This document shows positions 34,532 through 43,039 of a stretch of 47,397 nucleotides of DNA, one piece after another. The DNA comes from ATZT02 sp964655115 (GTDB lineage Bacteria > Actinomycetota > Actinomycetes > S36-B12 > UBA5976), in NCBI GenBank assembly GCA_964655115.1, contig CAZZKM010000005.1, positions 1 through 47,397 of the forward strand, given 5' to 3'. Within the stretch, counting starts at the first letter, position 1. Each line of letters opens with the position of its first letter. A program made the position numbers and the translations under genes. The notes under the pieces are model-generated. The model was given only the letters and a program-made list of their open reading frames with translations. It was not told where the DNA came from and ran no database searches.

Positions 34532-35476
34532 TTATTCCTCAGCCTTCTTTCTAGCATTCAAAATATAAAGATAAATCGAAGTCAAAGCAATTGCGATAAA
34601 CATCAAAAATACTGATACCGCTGAGGAATATCCTAATTTAAAAGACTTAAAGGCGAAACGATACAAAGATATTGCGATTAGCTCAGTTCTATCTCCTGGT
34701 CCTCCACCTGTCATAACGTAAGCCAAGTCCATGGTTTTGAAAGCATCAATAGTTCTTAACAAAATTCCTAAACCTAAAATAAATTTTGCATGAGGCCAAA
34801 TAACTGTTGCAATTAAACGATGTAGTGGCAAGCGATCGACTTGTGCTGCTTCCAATTCTGCTTTAGGTACTGAACCTAATGCTGCCAAAGTCATCAGGGT
34901 CATGAATGGAGTCCACATCCAAGTGTCAACTAAAACTAAAGTTGGAAACGCAAGTGCTTGATCAGTCAAAGAATCAAATCTTGCAAAACCTAAACTTTCA
35001 GCAAAATAATTAATAATTCCAAGTGTTGGATCCAAAATAAATTTCCAGAATAATGAAGTTGCAATCGGTGTCACAACCATTGGAGTAAAAAATAAAGTCA
35101 AAGCTAAACGACGACCTGGCATTTTATCGTTCTTCCAAAACAAAACACCAATTAATATTCCTAGAAATGTTTGTAATAAAACTGCGCAAATTAAAAATAT
35201 AAATGTTCTAGAAACTGCACCAGATAACTGTTGGTTAGCTAAAAAATCAAAAAAGTTTTTGAAACCAATAAATTGAGCTTTTTTTGCTGAAGTTAAAGTG
35301 TAATCATAAAATGCTAAACCAAACATCCAAATAGTTGGTAAAACGCTCATTAAAATAAAGAAGAATAAAACTGGAGCTAAAAGTCCCCAAGAAAATAAAT
35401 TTTTTTGTTTTGCTGGATTTACTTTTTTACCAGTAGCCTTGAATGACTTTTCTAGAGTCTCAACACTCTTGGCCAT
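34532..35476 (-). CDS. Polyol ABC importer permease (MalF/GlpP type)
   Basis: This 314-residue permease carries a longer cytoplasmic N-terminus (about 30 residues) and six or so membrane segments. The EAA loop is PKAELEAAQVDRLPLHRLIATVIWP, where the usual glycine of the motif (VDGA) is replaced by arginine (VDRL). Whether this alters the contact with the asymmetric ATPase pair is an open question. It follows the binding-protein gene after 114 bases that hold a strong hairpin (35534-35569). Confidence 0.9.
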   Translation of the reverse strand: MAKSVETLEKSFKATGKKVNPAKQKNLFSWGLLAPVLFFFILMSVLPTIWMFGLAFYDYTLTSAKKAQFIGFKNFFDFLANQQLSGAVSRTFIFLICAVLLQTFLGILIGVLFWKNDKMPGRRLALTLFFTPMVVTPIATSLFWKFILDPTLGIINYFAESLGFARFDSLTDQALAFPTLVLVDTWMWTPFMTLMTLAALGSVPKAELEAAQVDRLPLHRLIATVIWPHAKFILGLGILLRTIDAFKTMDLAYVMTGGGPGDRTELIAISLYRFAFKSFKLGYSSAVSVFLMFIAIALTSIYLYILNARKKAEE

Positions 35477-35533
35477 CTAAAGAAATCCCCTTAACTAATT
35501 TAAATAAAACTTATTTGACGACAATCATAGAAG

Positions 35534-35569
35534 TTGTGTTGGTGCCCCCGTAAGGGGACACCAACACAA
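35534..35569 (-). promoter_or_regulatory. Strong hairpin between binding-protein and permease genes
   Basis: On the minus strand an 11-bp arm, one U-G pair and four C-G pairs make a continuous 16-bp stem closed by UUAC. No U-tract follows. Such hairpins commonly protect the upstream binding-protein mRNA from 3' decay and let it be made in excess over the permeases. Confidence 0.65.
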
Positions 35570-35590
35570 ATGACTTTTCTCTGTTAACTC

Positions 35591-37120
35591 TTAGAGAGTT
35601 AGAGAGTCCACATTGTCTGGTGGAGGGGTCTGGGTACGACCTGCGTTGAACAGAATTTGTTGTTGCTTAGCAGCTGCGTATTCCAAAGCTTCCTTTGAAG
35701 TCTTAACCGTTCCGGTTGCAACTCCGTTGAATGCTTCTTGTTGTACAGCTAGCATTTCTGCGTATTCAGGTAAGTGCCAGAAGTCTTGTGAACGTCCTTC
35801 CTCCAACATGTAGAGGAATGGTTTCACATAGTGTGCAACTCCCAAATATTCTGGGTTTGCTGCGCCTTCTTTGCTCCATGGCAAGCCACCGTTTTGTTTG
35901 ATGAACTTGTCTTGAGTTTCCTTGGTGTACCACCACTTGAGAACGTCAATTGCGACTCTCATGTGATCGTCATCGTTGTATGCGTTGATAACCCATGGTT
36001 GACCACCCATTGCACCAATTAATTGGCCGTTCCACTTAGGAAGTGGCATGGAGATAACCATGTCTGGTTTAACAACTGCATCAGCTCCACCCATGAATGC
36101 ACCAACTGCTAGCCATTGCCAAGCAGAGAATGCTTTTCCGGTGTTGAAGATGTCAAGGATGCTACCGATACCAAAAGATGCTGCGTCAGCTGGTTGATAT
36201 TTCATCAAGCCAACGAATTCATCCATAGCTTTTGCGTTTACATCAGAGTTCAAAATTCCGTAAACATCTGAAGTTGCTGGATCCCAAATTTTTCCGCCTG
36301 TTGAGTAAGCGAATGGGTAATATGCACAGCTGAAGAAATCGTATTCTTTTGAATACATGATTGCTGTTCCATATAGACCCTTGTCTGGGCGATGGAAGAA
36401 GTCGATCATTTCAACAAGATCGCTATATTCCAAGTTTTCCAATTGTTCATATGTTGTTGGAAGATCTTTACCAGTCTTTGCTTTGAATGCAGCTTGTTCG
36501 TCTGCATTTTCTAGCAAGTCTTTACGCAAGAAAACACCTTGGGTATCAGGCATTTGTGGGAAGCCCCAACGAATTCCTGAACCGTCTGGATATACCTGGT
36601 AAGTGTTTGTTACCAAACTTGAGAATGGTTCAATGTCTAGTTCTGGGTTTGCTGCGAAGACATCGTCTGCCTTTACAATCCAACCTGGTTCTGACAATGC
36701 ACCTAACCATTGTGAGTCAACGATCAAAAGATTGTAATCTTGTGATCCTGAAGCCAATGTTGGTGAAACTTTTTGGAAAAGTTCTCCGAAACCTGCTTCA
36801 ATGAAAGTAATATCGTTAACTGTGTAACCATATTTTTCCTTAGCAAGTGCTTGGAAATCTGCCCATTGTGTAAATGGAGCAGCGCTTGGTGGCCATCCAG
36901 CTACACGTGAGTATGCAAAGTCAATTGTTTTTCCTTGCATATTTGTATCGTTACTGCCATAAAGTGGTGAATCTGCTGCTGGTGTTCCACCTTCAGCTGA
37001 ATCGCTTCCACCACTGCTGCAAGCTGCCAACAGACCTGCTGCTGGGATTGCAACGCCTGCCGCGGCGCCAGCCTTAATAAGGCGACGACGGTCAAGCTTC
37101 ATTTTTGTCTCTTCTGACAA
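35591..37120 (-). CDS. Tat-exported substrate-binding lipoprotein of polyol ABC importer
   Basis: The signal carries a twin-arginine motif (DRRRLIKAG) and a lipobox LLAAC, so it is exported folded by Tat and lipidated. At 509 residues it is longer than common sugar-binding proteins, as are GlpV-type glycerol-binding proteins. Marks include IDFAYSRVAGWPPSAAPF, LLIVDSQWLGALSEPGWIV and MPDTQGVFLRKDLLE. The start is TTG at 37120, seven bases after AAGGAG; a shorter ATG start (MKLDRRR) at 37102 is less likely. Codons here are noticeably less AT-rich than in neighbours, as expected of a highly expressed gene. Confidence 0.9.
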   Translation of the reverse strand: MSEETKMKLDRRRLIKAGAAAGVAIPAAGLLAACSSGGSDSAEGGTPAADSPLYGSNDTNMQGKTIDFAYSRVAGWPPSAAPFTQWADFQALAKEKYGYTVNDITFIEAGFGELFQKVSPTLASGSQDYNLLIVDSQWLGALSEPGWIVKADDVFAANPELDIEPFSSLVTNTYQVYPDGSGIRWGFPQMPDTQGVFLRKDLLENADEQAAFKAKTGKDLPTTYEQLENLEYSDLVEMIDFFHRPDKGLYGTAIMYSKEYDFFSCAYYPFAYSTGGKIWDPATSDVYGILNSDVNAKAMDEFVGLMKYQPADAASFGIGSILDIFNTGKAFSAWQWLAVGAFMGGADAVVKPDMVISMPLPKWNGQLIGAMGGQPWVINAYNDDDHMRVAIDVLKWWYTKETQDKFIKQNGGLPWSKEGAANPEYLGVAHYVKPFLYMLEEGRSQDFWHLPEYAEMLAVQQEAFNGVATGTVKTSKEALEYAAAKQQQILFNAGRTQTPPPDNVDSLTL

Positions 37121-37143
37121 GTGAGCTCCTTCTCAAAAAAGAT

Positions 37144-37180
37144 CGACCAAGGAGTGGTCGGTCTTACGCCCTATCCTTGG
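37144..37180 (-). promoter_or_regulatory. Inverted repeats in the divergent region before the binding-protein gene
   Basis: CGACCA (37144-37149) and TGGTCG (37155-37160) form a 17-bp operator-like palindrome. The same left part also pairs at a longer range: CCAAGGA (37147-37153) with TCCTTGG (37174-37180). The two pairings exclude each other, which would suit either a repressor site or a switching leader. A further repeat, ACCCTC (37188-37193) with GAGGGT (37210-37215), lies beside it. Confidence 0.4.
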
Positions 37181-37304
37181 ACAAAACACCCTCCTACGTC
37201 AAGATAAAAGAGGGTTTTTACGTAACGATTTCATAACAGGATTCCCCTCTTAGTTATAGTTGAAGTCTTAACTTTCATCCCACAAGTCCCAGGTAAAACA
37301 GGAA

Positions 37305-37784
37305 ATGGAAAACATGAAAAAGTACAAAATCGCTGTTGGTTCAGATTTTGCGGGTTTTGAATTGAAATCAATTTTGAAAAATTATTTAGAAAAAGATAAT
37401 CGTGTTGAAAAAGTAATTAATTTAGGTGTTAATTCACTTGATGACAAAACAGATTATCCAAATATTGGTTTTGCACTTGCTACAAAAATTGCAAATGGTG
37501 AAGCAGATCGTGGATTATTAGTTTGTGGCACAGGAATTGGTATGGCAATATCTGCAAATAAAGTTCCAGGAATCAGAGCAACCACTGTGCAAGATCCATA
37601 TTCTTTAGAAAGAGCAATCTTAAGTAACAATTGTCAAGTAATAACAATGGGTGCAAGAGTTATTGCCAGTGAATTAGCACTTAATTTAATTAAGCCTTGG
37701 CTTGATTACAAATTTGATGAACAAAGTTCAAGTGCGCCTAAAGTAAAAAGAATTAATGAATTAGAAGAACAACAAAAAGGATAA
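37305..37784 (+). CDS. RpiB/LacAB-family sugar-phosphate isomerase, DerI/EryI-like
   Basis: The 159-residue protein has the RpiB core: IAVGSDFAGFELKS, then GLLVCGTGIGMAISANKVPGI. The usual SDHAG reads SDFAG, so it is not a standard ribose-5-phosphate isomerase. DPYSLERAILSNNCQVITMG resembles the DerI/EryI branch (YSVERxxLSNNAQVLxMG), which isomerises D-erythrulose 4-phosphate to erythrose 4-phosphate. The first ATG is at 37305; the ATG at 37314 (MKKYKIAVG) fits the family better. It is divergent from the polyol importer and two bases before the DJ-1-like gene. Confidence 0.75.
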   Translation: MENMKKYKIAVGSDFAGFELKSILKNYLEKDNRVEKVINLGVNSLDDKTDYPNIGFALATKIANGEADRGLLVCGTGIGMAISANKVPGIRATTVQDPYSLERAILSNNCQVITMGARVIASELALNLIKPWLDYKFDEQSSSAPKVKRINELEEQQKG

Positions 37785-37786
37785 AA

Positions 37787-38299
37787 ATGAGTAAAGGAAC
37801 AATTGCATTTCCAATAGCAGATGGTGTTGAAGATTTGGAATATCACGTAACCAGAATGCGTTTAGAAGAAGATGGTTACAAAGTAGTTAGTGCTGGCTTA
37901 GATAAAAAACAAATCATTGGTAAAAATGGATTAAAGATTGATATTGATGTTTTAATTTCAGATTTAAAAGCAAATGATTTAAAAGGTTTAGTTCTTGCCG
38001 GTGGATGGGCTCCAGATAAATTAAGAAGATATGACAATGTTATTAATTTAATTAAAGAAATTAATTCACAAAATAAAGTTATTGGAATTATTTGTCATGG
38101 TGGATCATTAGCAGTGTCTGCAGATATTTTGAAAGGTAAAAAAGCAACTGGATCTTTAGGAATAAAAGATGATCTAGTAAATGCTGGTGCTACTTGGGTT
38201 GATGAAGCTGCTTTTAGTGAAGGAAACCTAGTCTGGGGAAGAGTTGTTGCAGATATTCCAGATTTTTGTAGAGAGTTAGTTAAGACTTTAAACAAGTAA
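37787..38299 (+). CDS. DJ-1/PfpI superfamily protein
   Basis: This 170-residue class I glutamine amidotransferase-like protein has the nucleophile elbow with C103 (IICHGGSLAV), followed by His104, and the acidic partner E15 near the N-terminus (PIADGVEDLEY). Members include peptidase PfpI, YhbO and glyoxal or deglycase-type enzymes. In a sugar-phosphate setting, removal of reactive aldehydes such as glyoxal is plausible. It is co-transcribed with the RpiB-like gene and ends at a hairpin. Confidence 0.8.
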   Translation: MSKGTIAFPIADGVEDLEYHVTRMRLEEDGYKVVSAGLDKKQIIGKNGLKIDIDVLISDLKANDLKGLVLAGGWAPDKLRRYDNVINLIKEINSQNKVIGIICHGGSLAVSADILKGKKATGSLGIKDDLVNAGATWVDEAAFSEGNLVWGRVVADIPDFCRELVKTLNK

Positions 38300-38304
38300 T
38301 CTTA

Positions 38305-38335
38305 AGTTTCATATTCTGAAACTAGGTTTTTAATT
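38305..38335 (+). terminator. Probable terminator after the DJ-1 gene
   Basis: AGTTTCA (38305-38311) pairs with TGAAACT (38317-38323) around TATTC, followed by AGGTTTTTAATTTTT. A moderate 7-bp stem with a T-rich tail. Confidence 0.5.
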
Positions 38336-38378
38336 TTTGTTGCATATATATAGTGTGATTTCCCCACGAAATTAATCC

Positions 38379-38437
38379 TTGACCAAACTATTTATCACCC
38401 AGTAATGTCCATACTTGTATACAGACTTGCATACCAA
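38379..38437 (+). promoter_or_regulatory. Promoter and GntR-like operator before the FAD oxidase
   Basis: TTGACC (38379-38384), 18 bases, TAATGT (38403-38408). Just downstream lie TTGTATACAG (38415-38424) and TTGCATACCAA (38427-38437), two copies of an ACTTGyATAC element 12 bases apart. TTGTATACAA-like palindromes are typical for FadR-group GntR repressors, and such a regulator closes this cluster (43040-43720). Confidence 0.5.
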
Positions 38438-38460
38438 GATGAGGGATAAACAGACATTTC

Positions 38461-39924
38461 ATGACTAACGAAACCAGAAGCCAATATTTAATTAGCCAAA
38501 TTGCTCGCGAGCTAGGTGCCATTGTGGGCCATGACCAAGTAACGCTGGACAAAGAAAAAAGAGTAGAGCAAGCAAGTGACTGGTCTTGGATGAGTAAATA
38601 TTTAATTTCTAAAAATCACGAATTGCCAATTGCAGATTTAGTAGTTTCACCAAAATCAAGTGAAGAAGTTTCTAAAGTAGTTGCTCTTGCTAATGAATAT
38701 CGAATGCCAGTAATTCCAAGAGGTGGAGGTTCAGGAACTCAATCTGGAACTTTTGCTCTTTATGGTGGAATCGCACTTGATTTAAGAAGATTAAACAAAA
38801 TTGTTGACATTGATGAAAACTCAATGATTGTCACAGTTGAAGCAGGATTAGATGGATCTGAATTAGAAAAAGTTTTAAATGCAAAAGGTTTAACCATGCC
38901 GCACTATCCTGGTTCACATTTTTTTGGTGCAACTATTGGTGGATGCTTAGCTGCAAGAGGTTCAGGAGTTGTTTCAACTAAGTATGGCAAAGCAGAAGAT
39001 TTAGTTTTACAAATTGAAGCAGTAATGGCAAATGGAAAAGTAATTGAAACTCTTCCAGTACCAAGTCATGCATCCGGTCCTGGAATTATTCAAACTTTAG
39101 TTGGAAGTGAAGGAACACTTGGGGTAATTACCAAAGCTGCAATGCGTTTAGAAAGATTACCTGAATCAAGAGTATTTCTTTCTTACGGATTTAAAGATGT
39201 AAACACTGGAATTGAAGCAGCAAGAAAAATAATGACAGAAAGATGGCGTCCTGCAGTTATTCGTTTATACGACGAAGCAGATACTGCAAAACTTTCAAGT
39301 TGGTTAAACCTTGGTGTGCAAGGAGTATTAATGGTGATTATGTGTGATGGCACAAAATCATTAACAGATTTAGAAAGTAAAGAAATTCAAAGAATTTGTG
39401 AAGGTGTGGGCGGTAAACCACACGGACCTGAAGTAGGTCAAAACTGGTGGGACGGGAAATATGAGCCATTTAAACATGGCAATATTCCTGCCCCACCAAT
39501 GATTTATGGCACTACCGATACTTGTGCCAAGTTCAATGATTTGCCAGCAATCTATAAAGCCAAGAAAGAAGTGGTGGAAAAGCAGTTTGCTCACCACAAA
39601 GCTAGATACACCGCACACTTTTCTCACTGGTTTCCTTGGGGCGGCATGATTTATGACCGCTTTTATGTAGATAACCCACCTGCAGATATTGACGAAGCGA
39701 TGAAATTGCATGACGATTTATGGAATGCAGCAATTGATGCGTCTTTGAAAAACGGAGGAACCTTAAACGAACACCACGGTGTTGGTTTAAAACTAGGACG
39801 TTTCATGAAAGACCAACATGGCTCAGCATGGGAATTCATGTTGAGTTTGAAAAAAGCGTGGGATCCAAACGGCATCATGAATCCAGGAAAACTTGGATTT
39901 GGTCCGCCGGGTTCTACGAATTAA
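38461..39924 (+). CDS. FAD-linked oxidase (GlcD/alkyl-DHAP synthase-like)
   Basis: This 487-residue enzyme belongs to the vanillyl-alcohol oxidase fold. The FAD-binding part has PVIPRGGGSGTQSG, GSHFFGATIGGCLAARGSG and LVGSEGTLGVITKA. The C-terminal part ends with GGTLNEHHGVGLKLGRFM and DPNGIMNPGKLGF. The overall pattern is closest to the GlcD and alkyldihydroxyacetone-phosphate synthase groups, which oxidise 2-hydroxy acids or act on dihydroxyacetone phosphate esters. It is the first gene after the GntR-like operator. The substrate is not known. Confidence 0.87.
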   Translation: MTNETRSQYLISQIARELGAIVGHDQVTLDKEKRVEQASDWSWMSKYLISKNHELPIADLVVSPKSSEEVSKVVALANEYRMPVIPRGGGSGTQSGTFALYGGIALDLRRLNKIVDIDENSMIVTVEAGLDGSELEKVLNAKGLTMPHYPGSHFFGATIGGCLAARGSGVVSTKYGKAEDLVLQIEAVMANGKVIETLPVPSHASGPGIIQTLVGSEGTLGVITKAAMRLERLPESRVFLSYGFKDVNTGIEAARKIMTERWRPAVIRLYDEADTAKLSSWLNLGVQGVLMVIMCDGTKSLTDLESKEIQRICEGVGGKPHGPEVGQNWWDGKYEPFKHGNIPAPPMIYGTTDTCAKFNDLPAIYKAKKEVVEKQFAHHKARYTAHFSHWFPWGGMIYDRFYVDNPPADIDEAMKLHDDLWNAAIDASLKNGGTLNEHHGVGLKLGRFMKDQHGSAWEFMLSLKKAWDPNGIMNPGKLGFGPPGSTN

Positions 39925-39967
39925 AAAGGTTTAGTAACTAAGACTTAGTTACTAGAAGGGAAAAGCA

Positions 39968-40852
39968 ATGCATTTATCTATGCATAACTGGATGCGTGCC
40001 GAGCCGCTGGAAACAACCATCGCCCGACTAGCAAAATATGGTTACAAGAGTATTGAAATCAGTGGTGAACCAGAAAAGTTCCCATCTTCAACTACTCGTG
40101 ATTTATTAAAGAAATACAACTTAAAGTGTTGGGGTTCTGTAACTCTAATGCTTGGTGAAAGAAATCTTGTTGCTAAAGATGAAGCAAAAAGAGCAATGAG
40201 TGTTAAGTATGTAAAAGACTGCATCACTATGGTGAAAGAACTTGATGGAACAGAAATGACAATTGTTCCTGCCACTGTAGGAAAAATTACTCCAGATGCA
40301 TCTCCAGAAGAAGAATGGAGATGGGCAGTTGAAGGCATGAAAGATATTTATGCTCATTCACAAGCTGCTGGTGTAAAACTTGCAATCGAACCTCTAAACA
40401 GATTCGAAACTTACTTCATTAACCGTTGCGAACAAGCACTTGCTTTAGCTGAAGCAACTGGACCAGATTGTGGTGTTTGCTTAGATGCATTCCACATCAA
40501 CATTGAAGAAGAAGATCTATATGCAGCAATTCGTTTAGCTGGAAAGAAACTAAACGACTTCCACGTTGCAGATAACAACCGTATGCCAGCAGGTCACGGT
40601 GATTATGACTGGAAGAAAGTTGTAGCCACTTTGAAAGAAATTGGTTATGACGGTGCCTTAACTGCAGAGTTCGTTGCTCCAATAGATAGAACTCCAGCAA
40701 ACAAATTCAAAAATGCTTTGGATATGAATCCACCAGGAATCGATCCAGAACAATTGAAGTTCATCATTGATCACGGTTCATCAATTCTTACTGAAGAATT
40801 TTATGACTGGTTGGTTAAAGAGAACTCAGATCATCTACTACCTCTTATTTAA
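39968..40852 (+). CDS. Sugar isomerase/3-epimerase, xylose-isomerase-like TIM barrel
   Basis: The 294-residue protein has the metal ligands E141 (IEPLNRFET), D173 (CLDAFH), H199 (DFHVADNNR) and E234 (LTAEFV). It also has E147, H176, R205 and H210, typical of the tagatose/psicose/erythrulose 3-epimerase group. KEIGYDGALTAEF is a family hallmark. The reaction is probably epimerisation or isomerisation of a ketose or a related oxidised sugar. A good SD (AGAAGGGAAAA) precedes the ATG. The 3' end shows a C-terminal extension rich in acidic residues. Confidence 0.87.
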   Translation: MHLSMHNWMRAEPLETTIARLAKYGYKSIEISGEPEKFPSSTTRDLLKKYNLKCWGSVTLMLGERNLVAKDEAKRAMSVKYVKDCITMVKELDGTEMTIVPATVGKITPDASPEEEWRWAVEGMKDIYAHSQAAGVKLAIEPLNRFETYFINRCEQALALAEATGPDCGVCLDAFHINIEEEDLYAAIRLAGKKLNDFHVADNNRMPAGHGDYDWKKVVATLKEIGYDGALTAEFVAPIDRTPANKFKNALDMNPPGIDPEQLKFIIDHGSSILTEEFYDWLVKENSDHLLPLI

Positions 40853-40892
40853 TTAATAAGAGAAAAATATTTAGCGACTTCGGGAGTCTTTA

Positions 40893-42122
40893 GTGAAAGA
40901 GTTAGTGCTGGTAATTGGCACACTTGACACTAAAGGACCCGAAGTTGCTTATTTAAAAGACAAATTAAAAGAATACGGACTCAATCCCTACGTAATTGAT
41001 GTCGGAATTTTAGGTGAACCAGTAGGTATCACTCCTGATTTTTCTAAAGCACAACTTGCCCAATTTGGTGGCACCACAATTGAAAAAGTTCAAAACGCAG
41101 GATCTCGCGGTGCTGCTGTTGAACTAATGCGTGAATTTGTAGTTAAAAAAGTTAAAGAAATGGTTTCAAATAATGAAGTTGTAGGAGCAATTGGCATTGG
41201 TGGTGCAGAAGGTGGAGTAATGACAGCTGCTGCATTAATGGCCTTACCAATTGGTGCACCAAAAATAGTTATCTCACCAATTGCATCAGGTAAACATGAA
41301 TTTGCACCCCTTGTGGGCACAACTGACATGATGACCATGCATTCGATCGTAGATATTTTAGGATTAAACGATATTTCAAAAACAATTTTTGATAACGCAG
41401 CTGCAGCAGTTTATGGCATGCTACAAAAGGGTCATCAATTACAAAAACCAAAACCTGGAACTAAAGCAGTTGCTGTCACAATGCTTGGAAATACCAATAC
41501 TGCAATTACTGCAATGCAACCTTTAATGAAAGAAAAAGGTTATGAATTAGTTGTCTTTCATGCCAATGGTGTTGGTGGACCTGCAATGGAAGAACTTGCT
41601 GAAGCTGGACAATTTGTAGGAATTATTGATTTCACTACAAATGAAATGGCTGCAAATTTAGTGGGCGGCATACATGTGGCAAATGAAAATAGATTAAAAG
41701 TGGCAGGTCGTCTTGGAATTCCCCAAGTAGTGGTGCCAGGTTGTGTTGATTTTGTGGTGTTTCATGCAAACACAGTTCCAGATAATTTAAAAGATCGACC
41801 ACTTTATAACCACAATCCTGAATATTGGTTAGTAAGACTTGATGGAAACGAAATGGAAAAGTTAGGTAAAAAATTTGCTGATTCTTTAAATGAAGCAAAA
41901 GGTGCAGTAAAAGTTGCTATACCAACAAAGGGAATTTCAATTCCTAATAAACCAGGAGGTGTTTTCTTTGATCCAGCAGCTGATAAAAGATTTATGGATC
42001 AAATGAAAACTAATTTAAGAAAAGATATTGAAGTTTTAGAACTTGAATATCACGTTAATGACCCTGAGTTTGGAATTGCGGTCGGTAAACTCTTTATCGA
42101 CCTTTTAGAAAAGGAGAAATAA
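40893..42122 (+). CDS. Tm-1-like (UPF0261) protein, copy 2
   Basis: The 409-residue protein starts LVLVIGTLDTKGPEVAYL and has AIGIGGAEGGVMTAAALMAL, LVGTTDMMTMHSIVDILG, VFHANGVGGPAMEEL and VVVPGCVDFVVFHAN. It is clearly paralogous to 23193-24398, though diverged. No TIM-barrel partner follows. Instead a creatininase-family hydrolase begins directly after its stop. The GTG at 40893 is the start. The function is unknown; the shared operon suggests a step in the same pathway as the epimerase and hydrolase. Confidence 0.85.
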   Translation: MKELVLVIGTLDTKGPEVAYLKDKLKEYGLNPYVIDVGILGEPVGITPDFSKAQLAQFGGTTIEKVQNAGSRGAAVELMREFVVKKVKEMVSNNEVVGAIGIGGAEGGVMTAAALMALPIGAPKIVISPIASGKHEFAPLVGTTDMMTMHSIVDILGLNDISKTIFDNAAAAVYGMLQKGHQLQKPKPGTKAVAVTMLGNTNTAITAMQPLMKEKGYELVVFHANGVGGPAMEELAEAGQFVGIIDFTTNEMAANLVGGIHVANENRLKVAGRLGIPQVVVPGCVDFVVFHANTVPDNLKDRPLYNHNPEYWLVRLDGNEMEKLGKKFADSLNEAKGAVKVAIPTKGISIPNKPGGVFFDPAADKRFMDQMKTNLRKDIEVLELEYHVNDPEFGIAVGKLFIDLLEKEK

Positions 42123-43037
42123 ATGGCAAAACATCCAATAAGAAAGTTTCAAAGATTAACAACTGGGGATGATGCATTTAGAGCAAAATTTAGATCCTGG
42201 GACATGACTGAATTAAGTTATGTTGATATTAAAGAATATTTAAAAGATAAAGACACAGTTTTAGTACCAATGGCCTCTACTGAACAACATGGTCCACATT
42301 TACCTCTTTACACAGACACCATTACTGCAATTGAAGTTGCTCAAAGAGTTTCAGAAGCAATTGCTGTGTTTCACACTCCACCTATTTGGACAGGTTATTC
42401 ACCACAACATATGCATTTACCAGGTGAAGGTAGAGGAACTATCACAGTTAGAGCAAGCACTTTAACTAACTTGATGTATGACGTTGCTCGTTCATTAATT
42501 CATCATGGTTTTAACAGAATCATTTTCATTAATGGTCATGGTTCAAATACCAAAGTTGTAGATCCAGTATTAAGAAAACTACGTTATGAAACTGGAGCTC
42601 TCATTGGTTTTGTTCGTCCATACATGGAACGCTACGTGGGAGTTTTACAAGGACTAATGGAAAATCCACCAGAAGAAACTCCAGGTTGGCATTCATCTGA
42701 ATTAGAAACTTCACAAGATATGGCTTATGACCCAGACTTAGTCAGAATGGAAAGGGCCTATCCAGAAAAAGCACACATTCCAGCATTTTTACCAAAGAGT
42801 TTTCAAAAAAATGATGGAATGCCAGATGTGGAATTTGAAGGTTATCAATATTTCACCTTCCCAATGGATCACCATGAATTCGTAGAATCTGGAACTATTG
42901 GAAATCCAATGAGAGCAACAATTGAAAAAGGTGAAGAAGCATTTAGAAGACTAAGTGAACACACTGCTAAAGCAGTTTTGGAATTAACTAAAGTTCCAGT
43001 AACTGTGACTAACAGAGAATTTGTTGACAGAGTTTAA
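42123..43037 (+). CDS. Creatininase-family amidohydrolase
   Basis: The metal site of the creatininase fold is visible: E54 and H56 (STEQHGPHLPL), D65, the NGHGSN motif (137-142) and a late Glu in HSSELETS. The family opens cyclic amides or cleaves formamide and peptide bonds (creatininase, FAPy deformylase, MftE). The neighbours here (epimerase, FAD oxidase) do not point to creatinine. The ATG follows the Tm-1-like stop directly, so translation is coupled. At 304 residues it is slightly longer than the family average, with an N-terminal extension of about 35 residues. Confidence 0.87.
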   Translation: MAKHPIRKFQRLTTGDDAFRAKFRSWDMTELSYVDIKEYLKDKDTVLVPMASTEQHGPHLPLYTDTITAIEVAQRVSEAIAVFHTPPIWTGYSPQHMHLPGEGRGTITVRASTLTNLMYDVARSLIHHGFNRIIFINGHGSNTKVVDPVLRKLRYETGALIGFVRPYMERYVGVLQGLMENPPEETPGWHSSELETSQDMAYDPDLVRMERAYPEKAHIPAFLPKSFQKNDGMPDVEFEGYQYFTFPMDHHEFVESGTIGNPMRATIEKGEEAFRRLSEHTAKAVLELTKVPVTVTNREFVDRV

Positions 43038-43039
43038 AT

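Noticed and set aside
37188..37219. ACCCTC/GAGGGT hairpin followed by TTTT on the plus strand, resembling a terminator.
   Set aside because: No gene upstream on the plus strand would need it. The stem is only 6 bp with a 16-base loop, and it lies in a divergent promoter region, so a leader or operator element is as likely.
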